Part shown: in pieces, positions 54,411 to 64,000 of the stretch
How the letters are laid out: each line of letters opens with the position of its first letter
How positions within the stretch are numbered: position 1 is the stretch's first letter
The notes under the pieces: model-generated
Told to the model about the DNA's origin: nothing
The model's input: the letters and a program-made list of their open reading frames with translations, nothing else
Databases searched by the model: none
Made by a program: the position numbers and the translations under genes
Assembly (NCBI GenBank): GCA_030386875.1
Contig: CM059575.1
Location: forward strand, 15,834,293-15,898,292
Source of the DNA: Morinoia aosen
Lineage: Eukaryota > Arthropoda > Malacostraca > Amphipoda > Talitridae
Length of the DNA: 64,000 nucleotides
Direction of reading: 5' to 3'

Positions 54411-54842
54411 GTTATTGATGCTGGTATTATAACTGCTAAAAATGGATTATCAACCAATGACTAAGCTTAGCAATAAATGCACACTCTATAATTTTATATT
54501 GTTAAGATCCCTCCAATCTGTTTTCCCATGCCAACAGTTCACAATGCAAGTACAAGAGGGCTGTGTTATTGCAGCTACACATGTTGGAGATAGGATCAAT
54601 TATGGTTTCATTTAACTCTTTAACATCCACATTTTTGTACTCATATTACCGTTATCACAACCACCATCATCAAACTGGCACTAGCATCAGGTAGTCACTG
54701 ATTGTGGGGTGAGGAAGAAACTACCACTTGGCAGTGAAGTCCAAAGAACACATTAGGAAACTAATTTGACGAGAAATAGACTATATTGAGGCTATTTTTG
54801 AAAGAGGACCATACAGTCCATTTGGGCGTTAAAGGGTTAAGC
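54411..54842. other. No gene seen
   Basis: Nothing recognised. Confidence 0.5.
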
Positions 54843-54906
54843 TTAACAAAAACGAAAGGGCAAAAACCAGGCGACATATCATTTTTAAAAAACTGTATGT
54901 CAAAAA

Positions 54907-54944
54907 TTAGAACGTTTTGGGCCTAGACCCATCTTCAGCTAAAC
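54907..54944 (-). ncRNA. Decayed hammerhead motif (copy A)
   Basis: On the minus strand TTAG, CTGAAGA, a GGGTC/GGCCC hairpin, then AAAACGTTCTAA. It matches the copy B motif but with CTGATGA changed to CTGAAGA and GAAA to AAAA, both in the catalytic core, so probably inactive. Confidence 0.6.
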
Positions 54945-55114
54945 AATCTGAAATGACAATAGTGAAAACATTACCAGACTAGATCCATCATTGACTAAAA
55001 CAATCTGAAATGACAATATTGAAATATTGAAAACCTAAACTAGAGAAATGGTTGTTATCTCGACAGTGGCACACATGAGAATGAAAGAAAGTGACAGGAG
55101 GATGGGTAAAAGTT

Positions 55115-56146
55115 CTAACTAACTATGTGGAGAGGGTGAGCGCTCTGCATGTCATTAAGCTGAGGCTTTAATTTGTGGATGTAGAGGGACTCTAAAATTC
55201 TACGTTTAACTGAATTACTGGAATAACTTAATATGGAAAAGTCTGATGCAGAAATTGATGAATTGCCTTGAAACTCTGTGTGAAACCTAATTGAGGAATG
55301 GGAAGGATGGCAAAGGCGTGCACTTGTTCTATGACTTATTCCTGCATGTTCTGACCGCCTTACACACAATGTGCGGCTCGTTGAGCTCACATATCCAGAT
55401 GCACATTGTGCACAACTGTATTTATAAACAAGGCAGGAGCGGAAACATTCAGGAAGTTTGTCTTTAAAATGAAAAAGTGACCCAATAGTGAACCTATTTA
55501 CTAACAATACTTGAAAAGAAATTTGGTGAAAGAACAAAGACAGTAACATTAGTAATTCTTTTCTAAGGGTTTCAGATGATGAACCTATAAAAGGGTAGGT
55601 TATAAACATTTTTTGTTTTACTGCGGTAGAAACAGTTGGGCTGATATGGTATATATTATTGAGAAACCGATTAATATGATATTGAATTAGATTGGAGGAA
55701 AAAATGCGTGTTAAAAATTCTAACTCATTATGCAAAAACTGGTAATTAGAACAAATTTTATACCCGCGGGACAGTAAGGTTTTTAAGCTATTGATTTTAA
55801 ATTGAAAAGAGCAATGGCTAAAAAAGCTCAAACCTAATCCTGAAAAGTACGATTTACGAAGAACTGAAGTTTGGAGTGTTCGACCCTGTCTTTTCAATAA
55901 AATATCTAAAAATGCTAATGAGTTGTCTTTTTCTCCTTCCATAGTAAAATTAATGGCTGGATGCTTGGAGTTCAGATAATTCAAAAATAGTTGGGCATGA
56001 GAAGCATGGCGAAATAGAAGAAAGCTGTCGTCAATATACCTCTGATAAAAAACCGGTCTTAATTCAGCTGGACAATTATCTAACCACGATTTTTCATGGT
56101 AGCACAAAAATATGTTTGCAAAGGTTGGACCCAGAGGCATGCCCAT
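55115..56146 (-). pseudogene. Penelope RT plus GIY-YIG endonuclease (copy A)
   Basis: 343 codons open. RT: GMPLGPTFANIFLCYHEK and FYQRYIDDSFLLFRHA, in which YIDD is the catalytic pair, then NSLAFLDILLKR. GIY-YIG: LVYKYSCAQCASGYVSSTSR and RRSEHAGISHRT. The usual YVGSTSR reads YVSSTSR here, changing a conserved glycine. The ORF lacks its N-terminal third. Upstream RT motif A is present only in other frames, so the copy is defective. Penelope elements prime at target ends using this RT and endonuclease. Confidence 0.88.
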
Positions 56147-56783
56147 ACCTAAACCCTAAGCTGCTTGTAAAGTTGCCCGTCAAACAAAAAAAAAAGAATT
56201 TAAAACACAAAGCTCTAATAATGTAGAAAATAATGATCTAGTCATACCAAGCACAGTTGTAACGCTACTAGTGAAAAGGTGAATGAGATATATCTATTGT
56301 TTCTCTAACTGGCACATTTGTGAACAAATTTTCAACGTCGAAATAAGCCTTGAAATATTCACCAGAATTTTCAAAATGAGAAATACGAACATATGAAAGC
56401 ATATGAACTCTCCACAGTCAAATTGCTAGTAGTAAAAGGTTTCAAAATTGGAATAACAAATTTAGAGAGTTGAAAGCTGGGAGCGTTATATGCGGCAGAA
56501 TAAGGAAATTATTGTGTGCAAGCCCGATGAAGGAAAAGGCGTTGTATTACTTGACAGGTGTGTTTTATCTTGAAAAAATGAAGGTGATCGTATCCGATTG
56601 TACTAAATTTGAACGCATCACGGAAGCAATTCATCGGTATGCTTTAAAAGTAGATGACAAAGTAAATAATTTTTTACGTAAACTGAAAAACTATCTTTCA
56701 TTGACCGTATTTCTCATTTTGAAAATTCTGGTGAATATTTCAAGGCTTCTTTCGAGCTTCTTTGTGTTTTTAAATTTTTTTTT

Positions 56784-57870
56784 TTGTGTGACGGGCAACT
56801 TTACAAGCAGCTTGAGGGTTTAGGTAAGGGCATGCCTCTGGGTCCAACCTTTGCAAACATATTTATGTGCTACCATGAAAAATCGTGGTTAGATAATTGT
56901 CCAGCTGAGTTTAGACCGGTTTTTTATCAGAGGTATATTGACGACAGCTTTCTTCTATTTTGCCATGCTTCTCATGCCCAACTATTTTTGAATTATCTGA
57001 ACTCTAAGCATCCAGCTATTAATTTTACTAAGGAAAGAGAAAAAGACAACTCATTAGCATTTTTAGATATTTTATTGAAAAGACAGGGTCGAACACTCCA
57101 AACTTCAGTTTTTCGTAAATCGTCCTTTTCTGGATTAGGTTCGAGCTTTTTTAGCCATTGCTCTTTTCAATTTAAAATCAATAGCTTAAAAACCTTACTG
57201 TCCCGCGGGTATAAAATTTGTTCTAATTACCAGTTTTTGCATAATGAGTTAGAATTTTTAACACGTTTTTTCCTCCAATGGCTACCCTTTACGTCTAATT
57301 CAATATCATATTAATCGGTTTCTCAATAATATATACCATATCAGCCCAACTGTTACTACCACAGAAAAACAAAAAATGTTTATAACCTTCCCTTTTATAG
57401 GATCATCATCTGAAACCCTTAGAAAAGAATTACTAATGTTACTGTCTTTGTTCTTTCCACAAATTTCTTTTCAAGTATTGTTAGTAAATAGGTTCACTAT
57501 TGGGTCACTTTTTCATTTTAAAGACAAACTTCCTGAATGTCTCCGCTCCTGCCTTGTTTATAAATACAGTTGTGCACAATGTGCATCTGCATATGTGGGC
57601 TCAACAAGCCGCACATTGCGTGTAAGGCGGTCGGAACATGCAGGAATAAGTCATAGAACAAGTGCACACCTTTGCCATCCTTCCCATTCCTCAATTAGGT
57701 CTCACACAGAGTTTCAATGCAATTCATCAATTTCTGCATCAGACTTTTCCATATTAGGTTATTCCAGTAATTCAGTTAAACTTAGAATTTTAGAGTCCCT
57801 CTACATCCACAAATTAAAGCCTCAGCTTAATGACATGCAGAGCGCTCACCCTCTCCACATAGTTAGTTAG
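56784..57870 (+). pseudogene. Penelope RT plus GIY-YIG endonuclease (copy B)
   Basis: Two open segments. 56784-57314 holds the RT motifs GMPLGPTFANIF, FYQRYIDDSFLLF and NSLAFLDILLKRQ. 57376-57870 holds LVYKYSCAQCASAYVGSTSR and RRSEHAGISHRT, where the GIY-YIG core YVGSTSR is intact, unlike copy A. The break near 57290-57375 and loss of the palm motif A region make it defective. Confidence 0.85.
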
Positions 57871-58048
57871 AACCTTTACCCATCCTCCTGTCACTTTCTT
57901 TCATTCTCATGTGTGCCACTGTCGAGAAAACAACAGTTTCTCTAGTTTAGGTTTTCAATATTTCAATACTGTCATTTCAGATTGTTTTAGTCAATGATGG
58001 ATCTAGATCTAGTTTATTAATGTTTTCACTATTGTCATTTCAGATTGT

Positions 58049-58084
58049 TTAGCTGATGATGGGTCTAGGCCCGAAACGTTCTAA
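58049..58084 (+). ncRNA. Hammerhead ribozyme motif (copy B)
   Basis: The segment reads TTAG, CTGATGA, T, hairpin GGGTC-TA-GGCCC, GAAAC, GTT, CTAA. CTGATGA and GAAA are the invariant hammerhead core, TTAG/CTAA can form stem I, and AC/GT gives the very short stem III. GUU would be the cleavage triplet. Hammerheads with short stem III are known from terminal repeats of Penelope-like elements. Confidence 0.7.
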
Positions 58085-58148
58085 TTTTTGACATACAGTT
58101 TTTTGAAAATGATATGTCGCCTGGTTTTTGCCCTTTCGTTTTTGTTAA

Positions 58149-58932
58149 AACTGCATTGCACGCAGAACTTACCAATAAGGGTTAAGCTTCAGTCATGATC
58201 ACCCAAACAGCCCATCTGTCCAACAATATCATGGAGATCTATGAAAGTAGCATGAAGCATCACTTAATTTTAATTCAGTAATTGTGGAGATGAATGGTTT
58301 AAAACTTTAAATTTTACACATCATTTTCAGATGCATTCTGTGTTTACAAAAAAACTAGCCCTTCTTGTCCTAACAAATATTAGGCTATTTATTTCCATAC
58401 AAGATAAAATAGAGCAACAAAAACAACTCCAGATCAAGAAAATTCCAAAAAATATGTTTCAAGAGTTTACACATAATAGTATATAATATACAACATTTAA
58501 AAAGTGTTTATTAGTGTCTTACAATACTCCTTACTTACCAGAAATAACTTTCCATGCCACCATAAATGTCGATGAAATAAAAAATTATTCATGTTTAATG
58601 TGCTCAGTTCAAACAGCTTCAACAAGAACATCAAGTACTTTGCACAAAAGTTAATTTTGTATAAATATACTAAAAATATACAAATCATCTTATCCATGAA
58701 AACCAACAATTTAGTTCATATAGTAATATTAGTGCAATGTTAGAAGAAAGGTTCACATTACAAAATGATGTCAATTAAACTTTTGATGGGCTATTTATTG
58801 TTTTGTACTATGATACCATGAACAATTCAGTAAAAATCCTGTAAGAGTGCAGAACAGGTATTATTCATTTTTTCAATACCAAACAACATTTCTTGTTAGG
58901 TGTTTCATCCAAATTTTACTTGTTGGTCTGCA
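58149..58932. other. No clear gene
   Basis: AT-rich. On the minus strand 58538-58616 has a strong donor (CTG|GTAAGTAAG) and an open frame (ELSTLNMNNFLFHRHLWW), but the acceptor is ordinary and there is no homology, so I do not call it an exon. Confidence 0.4.
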
Positions 58933-59170
58933 AATACTAAATCAGCCAAGAACATATTTATCCCTCACCTAGTTAAAATTTGTCTTTCAGCAGAAATAAT
59001 GGTAGAGCCAAATACTAAATCAGCCAAGAACATATTTATCCCTCACCTAGTTGAAATTTCTCTTTCAGTAGCAATAATGGTAGAGCCAAATACTGAATCA
59101 GCCAAGAAAACATTTATCCCTCACCTAGTTAACATTTGTCTTTCAGCAGTAATAATGGTAGAGCCAAACT
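58933..59170. repeat. 78-bp tandem repeat, three copies
   Basis: Units with AAATACTAAATCAGCCAAGA and ATTTATCCCTCACCTAGTTA start at about 58932, 59010 and 59088. The period is a multiple of three, so the plus strand stays open by chance. On the minus strand each unit has a TAG|GTGAGG donor-like site, resembling the donor of the adjacent candidate exon. Confidence 0.9.
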
Positions 59171-59220
59171 TGAGAACTCAAAATAAAATGGCTGCAGAGC
59201 TCAGCAACATAGTTCCTCAC

Positions 59221-59420
59221 CTGTGGATGGACTATATGTGTTGGTCCAGAGAGATTTCTGTTTTCAGTTGTGATGCTCATGAGAGTCTCCCCAGTCATCA
59301 GAGCTGAATGGCTGTAATACCAATGAAGCAATTTCTCCTTGTATTGTGCAGGAGAAATATTCCCTATGTCACGTTGAATGTGAAATCTTTGAAACATTTT
59401 AAATTTTGCTTCCGAATTAC
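59221..59420 (-). CDS. Candidate internal exon, unknown gene
   Basis: 200 bp with acceptor AATCTTCTATTTCAG and donor CCACAG|GTGAGG, open in one frame (66 codons plus 2 bases). It contains FKMFQRFHIQRDIGN, YKEKLLHWYYSHSALM and TENRNLSGPTHIVHPQ. Composition is protein-like, but I do not recognise the family and it does not resemble the missing N-terminus of ERCC8. It is on the same strand as ERCC8. It could be an exon of an upstream gene or chance. Confidence 0.4.
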
Positions 59421-59423
59421 CTG

Positions 59424-60033
59424 AAATAGAAGATTAAGAATCTTTTTTTTTCATGAGTACAATAGCAATACACATATAAAAAAAATTTAATCACTAAAAC
59501 ATGAACTAGAACCAGAAAATCATGTGCAATGAGTAGTACCTACAAGTAAACCCATCAAGTATTAGCAGATTATACAGAAACTACAGTAAGAAGTATGTTA
59601 GCTATCAGTGCATAAAAAACTAAATTGTGTAATAAAAGTTTTATGATATTGATACCTATGTGGGCTTAATTTTATTTAAACTGTTCATCATAAGAATAGT
59701 CAAGAATAGTAACCCGTGTGGAGACGGGTCAAGTAAAAATTTATGAAAATGCATCACAAAAAAAAAAACATGGAAGTGCAATAGATCAATAATGACCAGT
59801 GATATTACAATTTCTGTTTCTTATATTTTACCAAAATAAAAATTCAAATTCTGTAGATTTTTGTTAGGGTAGCAGCATTTTTTTTTCATTGAAAGAAAGA
59901 GGAACCCTTTCCCTTTACAATGAACCCTCAACAAAACTTCTAACTTGAATAACGAATATACGGAAAGTTGTAAAGTTTACCCATTTTCTTCAAACCTACC
60001 GATACGTCAGCTGGTCAGCTGTGTGGAGAAGGG
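59424..60033. other. No gene seen
   Basis: AT-rich with A/T runs. Confidence 0.5.
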
Positions 60034-61061
60034 TTAAGGCCACCAAACTGTTTTTTCTCATGAAATTTCAAAACTTAATGAAAAATACTTCAGGAGAGAA
60101 ATAAGCTCAGAGGGATTCACAACATGTTTAGAACATTCAAATGGACATTCAGAGCTTTAAAATTTGCTCATACCCCCTTGCCTCCCTCCTCCCCCCACAC
60201 AAACCCCCCCCCCCTCAAAGAGAAATTTCTTGAAAATCTTATTTCTCAGTCAATATTGCATATAGAGACAATTAATTTTTTTGTTTGATTCGCAATGAAC
60301 TGGTCTACAAATTTGAGATTCAGTTTTTTAATATTGCTTCAAAAAAAATGTTTAAATTGCTTGAATTTAAAACAGAAAAAAGTTTTAATTTTTTTTCTTT
60401 ATAATGTAATAAAGAAAATTCTATTCAACTTATCAAAAAAAGACCATTCAGATTTATAGTACTCACTTTGATCTGTATGATGTTGAAAAGATTTCCTTCA
60501 TAAATGAAAAACTGTAGGAGAAATTGAGCCTCACAGCCAGAAAAAAACTTATGAGAAATGAGCATTCTAGTTTCTCAATAATTTCTCTAACAGTTTTATA
60601 CATATGGAGGAGATTTTTTTGCATCGTAAAGATCTAAGTGTGTACCATAAATCTGCATAGTAGTATTTTGATAAGTTGATTAGAAATTTTTTTGTTGCCA
60701 TTTAAAGTAATCACTAAAAAATTTATATATTATGTTCCAATAATTCAAACTTTTCTTAATTTTTTTTTTTTTTGAAGCAATATCAAGAAACTGGATCTTG
60801 ATTCTGTAGATCAATTCATTGTGAACCAAACAAAAAAAACTAATCATCTCAATATACAATATTGACTGAGGAATTAGATTTTTTAGAAATTTCCTTTTTA
60901 GGGGGAAAGGGGGTATGGGAATATTTAAAATTTTTAGGGCTCTGAACATCCATTCAAATGTTCTAAACATATTGTGAATCCCTCCAAGCTTATTTTGCTC
61001 CTGAAGTATTTTTTTATTAATTTTTTAAGTTTCATGGGAAAAAACCGTTGGCCCCCCTTAA
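60034..61061. mobile_element. TTAA-bounded foldback element, family 3
   Basis: TTAA-GGCCACCAAACTG on the left faces TTAA-GGGGGGCCAACGG on the right. Inner blocks (AAATACTTCAGGAG, AACATTCAAATGGA, TTTCTCAGTCAATATTG) recur inverted, making two long arms. The ORF at 60680-60970 lies within an arm and is not a gene. A related partial copy occurs at 63765-64000. Confidence 0.75.
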
Positions 61062-62166
61062 GGAGATCGTCCCCCTTTTTCAACTTTTTTTGTCCGATTT
61101 GTTTGAAAATTGGCCAGTATATGTATTTTGCATAAGTAAACCTTTTTTACTCGTGTCATTTTTTCGATTTAAGCCTTAGTTTTTTTCAAGAAGAATTAGT
61201 TTTTTGGTATATTTTATGGATATTTCAAAATGGGACTCATCATCGAGTTATAATGCTAGAACAAAACCAAAGACAGTTTTAGAATCCTTGAAACATTTCT
61301 AACAAACTCTCACAAGCTTTTTTTCAAATTCAAATTTTTTCTATTTTTTTCAAAGTTTTTAAAATTTCTATAAACAGAAGTAATTTTATGGGTTTAGAGC
61401 TATATATTTTTTTGCAAAAATTTGAATTTGAAAGAAAGCCCGCGAGAGTTTGTTGAAAATGTTCCAAGGATTCTAAAACTGTCTTTGGTTTTATTATAGC
61501 ATCATAACTCGAGGACTAGTCCTATTTTGAATGTTGAAAGTTAGAAGTGTTGGGTATAAGCAAAAAAACAAAATTTTTTGTTGAAGTGTAATATAATGAA
61601 AAATTTATGTAATTGAATGCAGTTTTATTTTTATTTCAATAATTTCCATACATAGCTTCATATTCACAGTATGAATTGTGATTTCCAAACCAAACTTGAA
61701 AAAGAATTTTTTTTCCAAAAATATGAAATTTTTCATTTTCAGTCTGATTCTTATGAAATTTGACTATGATATGTAACCTTTGAAAAGAAACACAATTAAA
61801 TCTATCAATTTTTTTGATTTAGGCCTTATTTATTGAAAAAATTTGAGAATTTGTGTTTAGGTATTGATATTTCACTGATATTGATATTTCAAAATGGGAC
61901 TTGTCATCGAGTTTTGATGCTATAACAAAAACAAAGACAGTTTTAGAGTCCTTGAAACATTTATAACAAACTCACATGGTTTTTTCCATTTCCCATTTGT
62001 TCTCTTTTTATATGGGGTTGAAATGGGCCCAAAATTAAAGATTTTGGTCCCCTTACCCCTTTCTATTGTCCGTAGTGCCATAAAATTTTAGGACCAAATA
62101 GTCTTTCCTTTTCCAACAAAAACATGAAAAATGGCCACCTGAGCGGCAGGGGCCTGGGGCGATCTC
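61058..62166. mobile_element. Inverted-repeat element, family 1, second copy
   Basis: TTAA-GGAGATCGTCC at the left is matched by the inverse of GGCGATCTCC at 62157-62166. It shares GAAAATTGGCCAGTATATGT and the AAAGACAGTTTTAGAATCCT block with 8230-9547 in the opposite orientation. The right TTAA is not conserved. It shares its left TTAA with the family 3 element. Confidence 0.6.
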
Positions 62167-63764
62167 CTGACGGACACTGTACACCTTTATATGGGCAAAA
62201 AAAATTTTCAGCATACATTATTTTTTGCTTCAAATTGAAGCTATACATGTGCTTAATATGTACAGGCATGCACGCAATAGAATGCTCGTTATGGGAGGGT
62301 AGCATGGTCATGAGGGCGAAGTGTTTTTTTCAAGTTTTATTTGTAAAAAAAGTTTTATTTTGAGCTAAAAATTTCTATTTCATGAAAAATCAAACATTTA
62401 AAACTTTTTAACTACAAAAAAATATTTGAAAAATTTTTTACTAACAGCATTTGTGAGTTTTTTTTGCTTTTGTGGAAACCTTAAACTTGCCTCATGCTAA
62501 ATTCTACTCCCAACAGTTTTTGATGTAGAGAATTGCTATTTTTTAGAAAGAAGACTTATAGAGCAGAAGCCCCAAGGTAGAAATTTGAGACTTTCTAATT
62601 AGGTAAAATATGGCAGGCCATCAAAGTAAAATAAATTGATATTTTAGCAATTTTTCAAAATTTGTTTATTGATTCAAACTATCTCCAAAACCAAATTGAG
62701 TTTCAAACATTCGTACCTAAGCTGTGTTGCCCAAGTGTTTGTCTCTCAAATGGCAATTTTTAAACTTTTATAGGTTGAAATTGGAGCAAGGTTTGTCGTA
62801 CCACACTATTTTTTGTTTATGTTGCCGTAACTCATTTTCTATGAAGCAAATCAATAATTGCTGAGGGTGACTCTTTTTTTTATCATAGTGTTTACCAGTC
62901 TATCAAAGTACATAAGCATTGGTTCACAAATTTAAAAAAGTGCAAAAGTTGTACAGTCCCCTTAATGGGAAATACACGGTCATACACCCCAGGTACGGGA
63001 ATTTTATGAAATTTTGATTTTAGCTGCAATAGGAAGTGTTAGATGTCAGGTACATCCTGTGAAAAAATGAGCTTTGTACGTTCGCCCGCTACAGGAGTTT
63101 GAAGTTTGGGGGGGAAGGGTGGGGTGGTATTTCATCATGTTACAGGCCCACCTATGTTGTTTCTTCACATCTTGATGTTGCTATGCAAGCTCCTATGTCG
63201 CTTTATTACTGTATAAAGATTGCAAGGGTCCTAGCTGATCCCACCAATAATAATAAAGAGAAATTGAGATTGTTTTTTTGTCTTTTTTTAGAGTTTTGGA
63301 TTTTGAGATTTCAAAATTTTCTTTCTCCTACAGTTTTTGAGCTACAGTGTTGATATGGGTATCATTGGATGTAAAAAAACGTAGGAATTACCATAATCTA
63401 TATGGAAATTCTTAATTCATTGTACATCAAAAGTTATGACATCACAAGTGCAAAATTTTATGGAAAAGTGTGCTTTGGAATTTTTCTTTTCTCATTTCAA
63501 ATAGGAATTTGGATAATGCCACATAGGTTATGGTAATTCCTGAATCTTTCTGCATCCAATGATACACATATCAGCACTGTAGCTCATAAACTAAAGATGC
63601 ATTTCATTGTTTGATTTACAATTTTGTTCTTCATGATCCAACAAGGAGCACGTTTTTGCCAATTTTCTTGTTGCGGCAAACAGAAGCTGTGCGTCTCCAT
63701 CTCGAGCACTTTATGCAGAGTATTGGCTTGAATAATATGGGTCAAACTTTTAAGGGAATCAAAC
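62167..63764. other. No gene seen
   Basis: AT-rich DNA; GTCCCCTTAA near 62956-62965 may be the end of another TTAA-bounded element. Short inverted blocks around 63350-63590 suggest further degraded element sequence. Confidence 0.4.
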
Positions 63765-64000
63765 ATTTTTTCCTATGAATTCTTTGAAAAATAAAAAAAA
63801 TACTTCCAGAGGGAAATGAGCTCTCGGGTATTCACAGCATGTTTATAACATTAGAATAGACAGTTATCGCCAAATTTTTTTTCTTAAATTTACCATACTT
63901 TTAATTACTTTTCAATTTACCCCCTCCCCCCACTCGAACATTTTTTTTTAATTTTAATTTCCCAGCCAATATTGTATATGGAGACAAATGTTTTTTTGTT
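63765..64000. mobile_element. Family 3 element, partial copy at window edge
   Basis: AAATACTTCCAGAGGGAAAT, CACAGCATGTTTATAACATT and CAGCCAATATTGTATATGGA parallel the arm of 60034-61061. It is cut by the end of the window. Confidence 0.6.

Larger units (their letters stand above)
54843..56437 (-). mobile_element. Penelope-like element A (left arm of inverted dimer)
   Basis: On the minus strand it runs from RT palm sequence (YFKAYFDVENLFTNVPV near 56300-56360) through RT and GIY-YIG to a 3' tail ending TTTTGTTAA at 54843. It is the inverted counterpart of 56438-58148. The tail contains a decayed hammerhead block (54907-54944). Confidence 0.85.
56438..58148 (+). mobile_element. Penelope-like element B (right arm of inverted dimer)
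   Basis: The plus-strand copy. It starts with N-terminal RT sequence (NKEIIVCKPDEGKGVVLLDR at about 56500-56560), loses part of the palm near 56740, then parallels copy A to the tail ending CGTTTTTGTTAA. It stands 5' to 5' with copy A. About 1.4 kb of each arm is complementary. Confidence 0.85.

Noticed and set aside
58900..59307. 135-codon plus-strand ORF with internal repeats
   Set aside because: It is produced by the 78-bp tandem repeat, whose period is divisible by three. The convincing signals here are on the other strand.
60680..60970. 96-codon minus-strand ORF
   Set aside because: It lies in one arm of the family 3 foldback element; the other arm has stops.

Overview
This is an AT-rich animal nuclear genome segment, most likely from an arthropod (probably an insect). 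The evidence is spliced genes, and Ty3/Gypsy, Penelope, piggyBac, Harbinger, hAT, pogo/Tigger and Tc1 elements nested in large introns. I cannot name the species.

The backbone is one host gene on the minus strand, an ERCC8 (CSA) orthologue, the WD40 substrate receptor of transcription-coupled repair. Six exons are identified at 40091-40282, 32887-33073, 17728-18280, 14361-14449, 13749-13862 and 6330-6682. Splice phases agree across all five junctions. The first exon is not found and may lie beyond the window. The third of these exons carries an in-frame insertion of about 145 Ser/Asn/Arg-rich residues inside the beta-propeller.

Almost everything else is transposable elements. From left to right: an internally deleted hAT (1820-3912); several inverted-repeat elements bounded by TTAA; foldback MITEs (11684-11944, 16965-17231); at least nine copies of a dispersed repeat of about 330 bp, all in the same orientation and antisense to ERCC8; a Harbinger element (18299-30414) that landed 18 nt from an ERCC8 splice acceptor and was itself split by a Gypsy retrotransposon (19406-29715) with identical-looking 222-bp LTRs; a Tc1 relic; a Tigger deletion derivative; a Penelope fragment (33249-34253); a 40-bp minisatellite (37527-37885); and a piggyBac element (41371-52716) carrying a second Gypsy element (41585-50031) with identical-looking 748-bp LTRs and intact gag and pol.

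At 54843-58148 two Penelope-like elements sit 5'-to-5' as a large inverted repeat. One of them keeps a hammerhead-ribozyme core near its 3' end. The right end of the window is inverted-repeat elements and AT-rich DNA, with one unrecognised candidate host exon at 59221-59420.

The observations most worth following are the insertion inside the ERCC8 propeller, the Harbinger insertion beside the ERCC8 acceptor, two different -1 frameshift heptamers at the gag ends of the two Gypsy elements, the small membrane-protein ORF in the env position of the first Gypsy, and the Penelope inverted dimer with its hammerhead motif.
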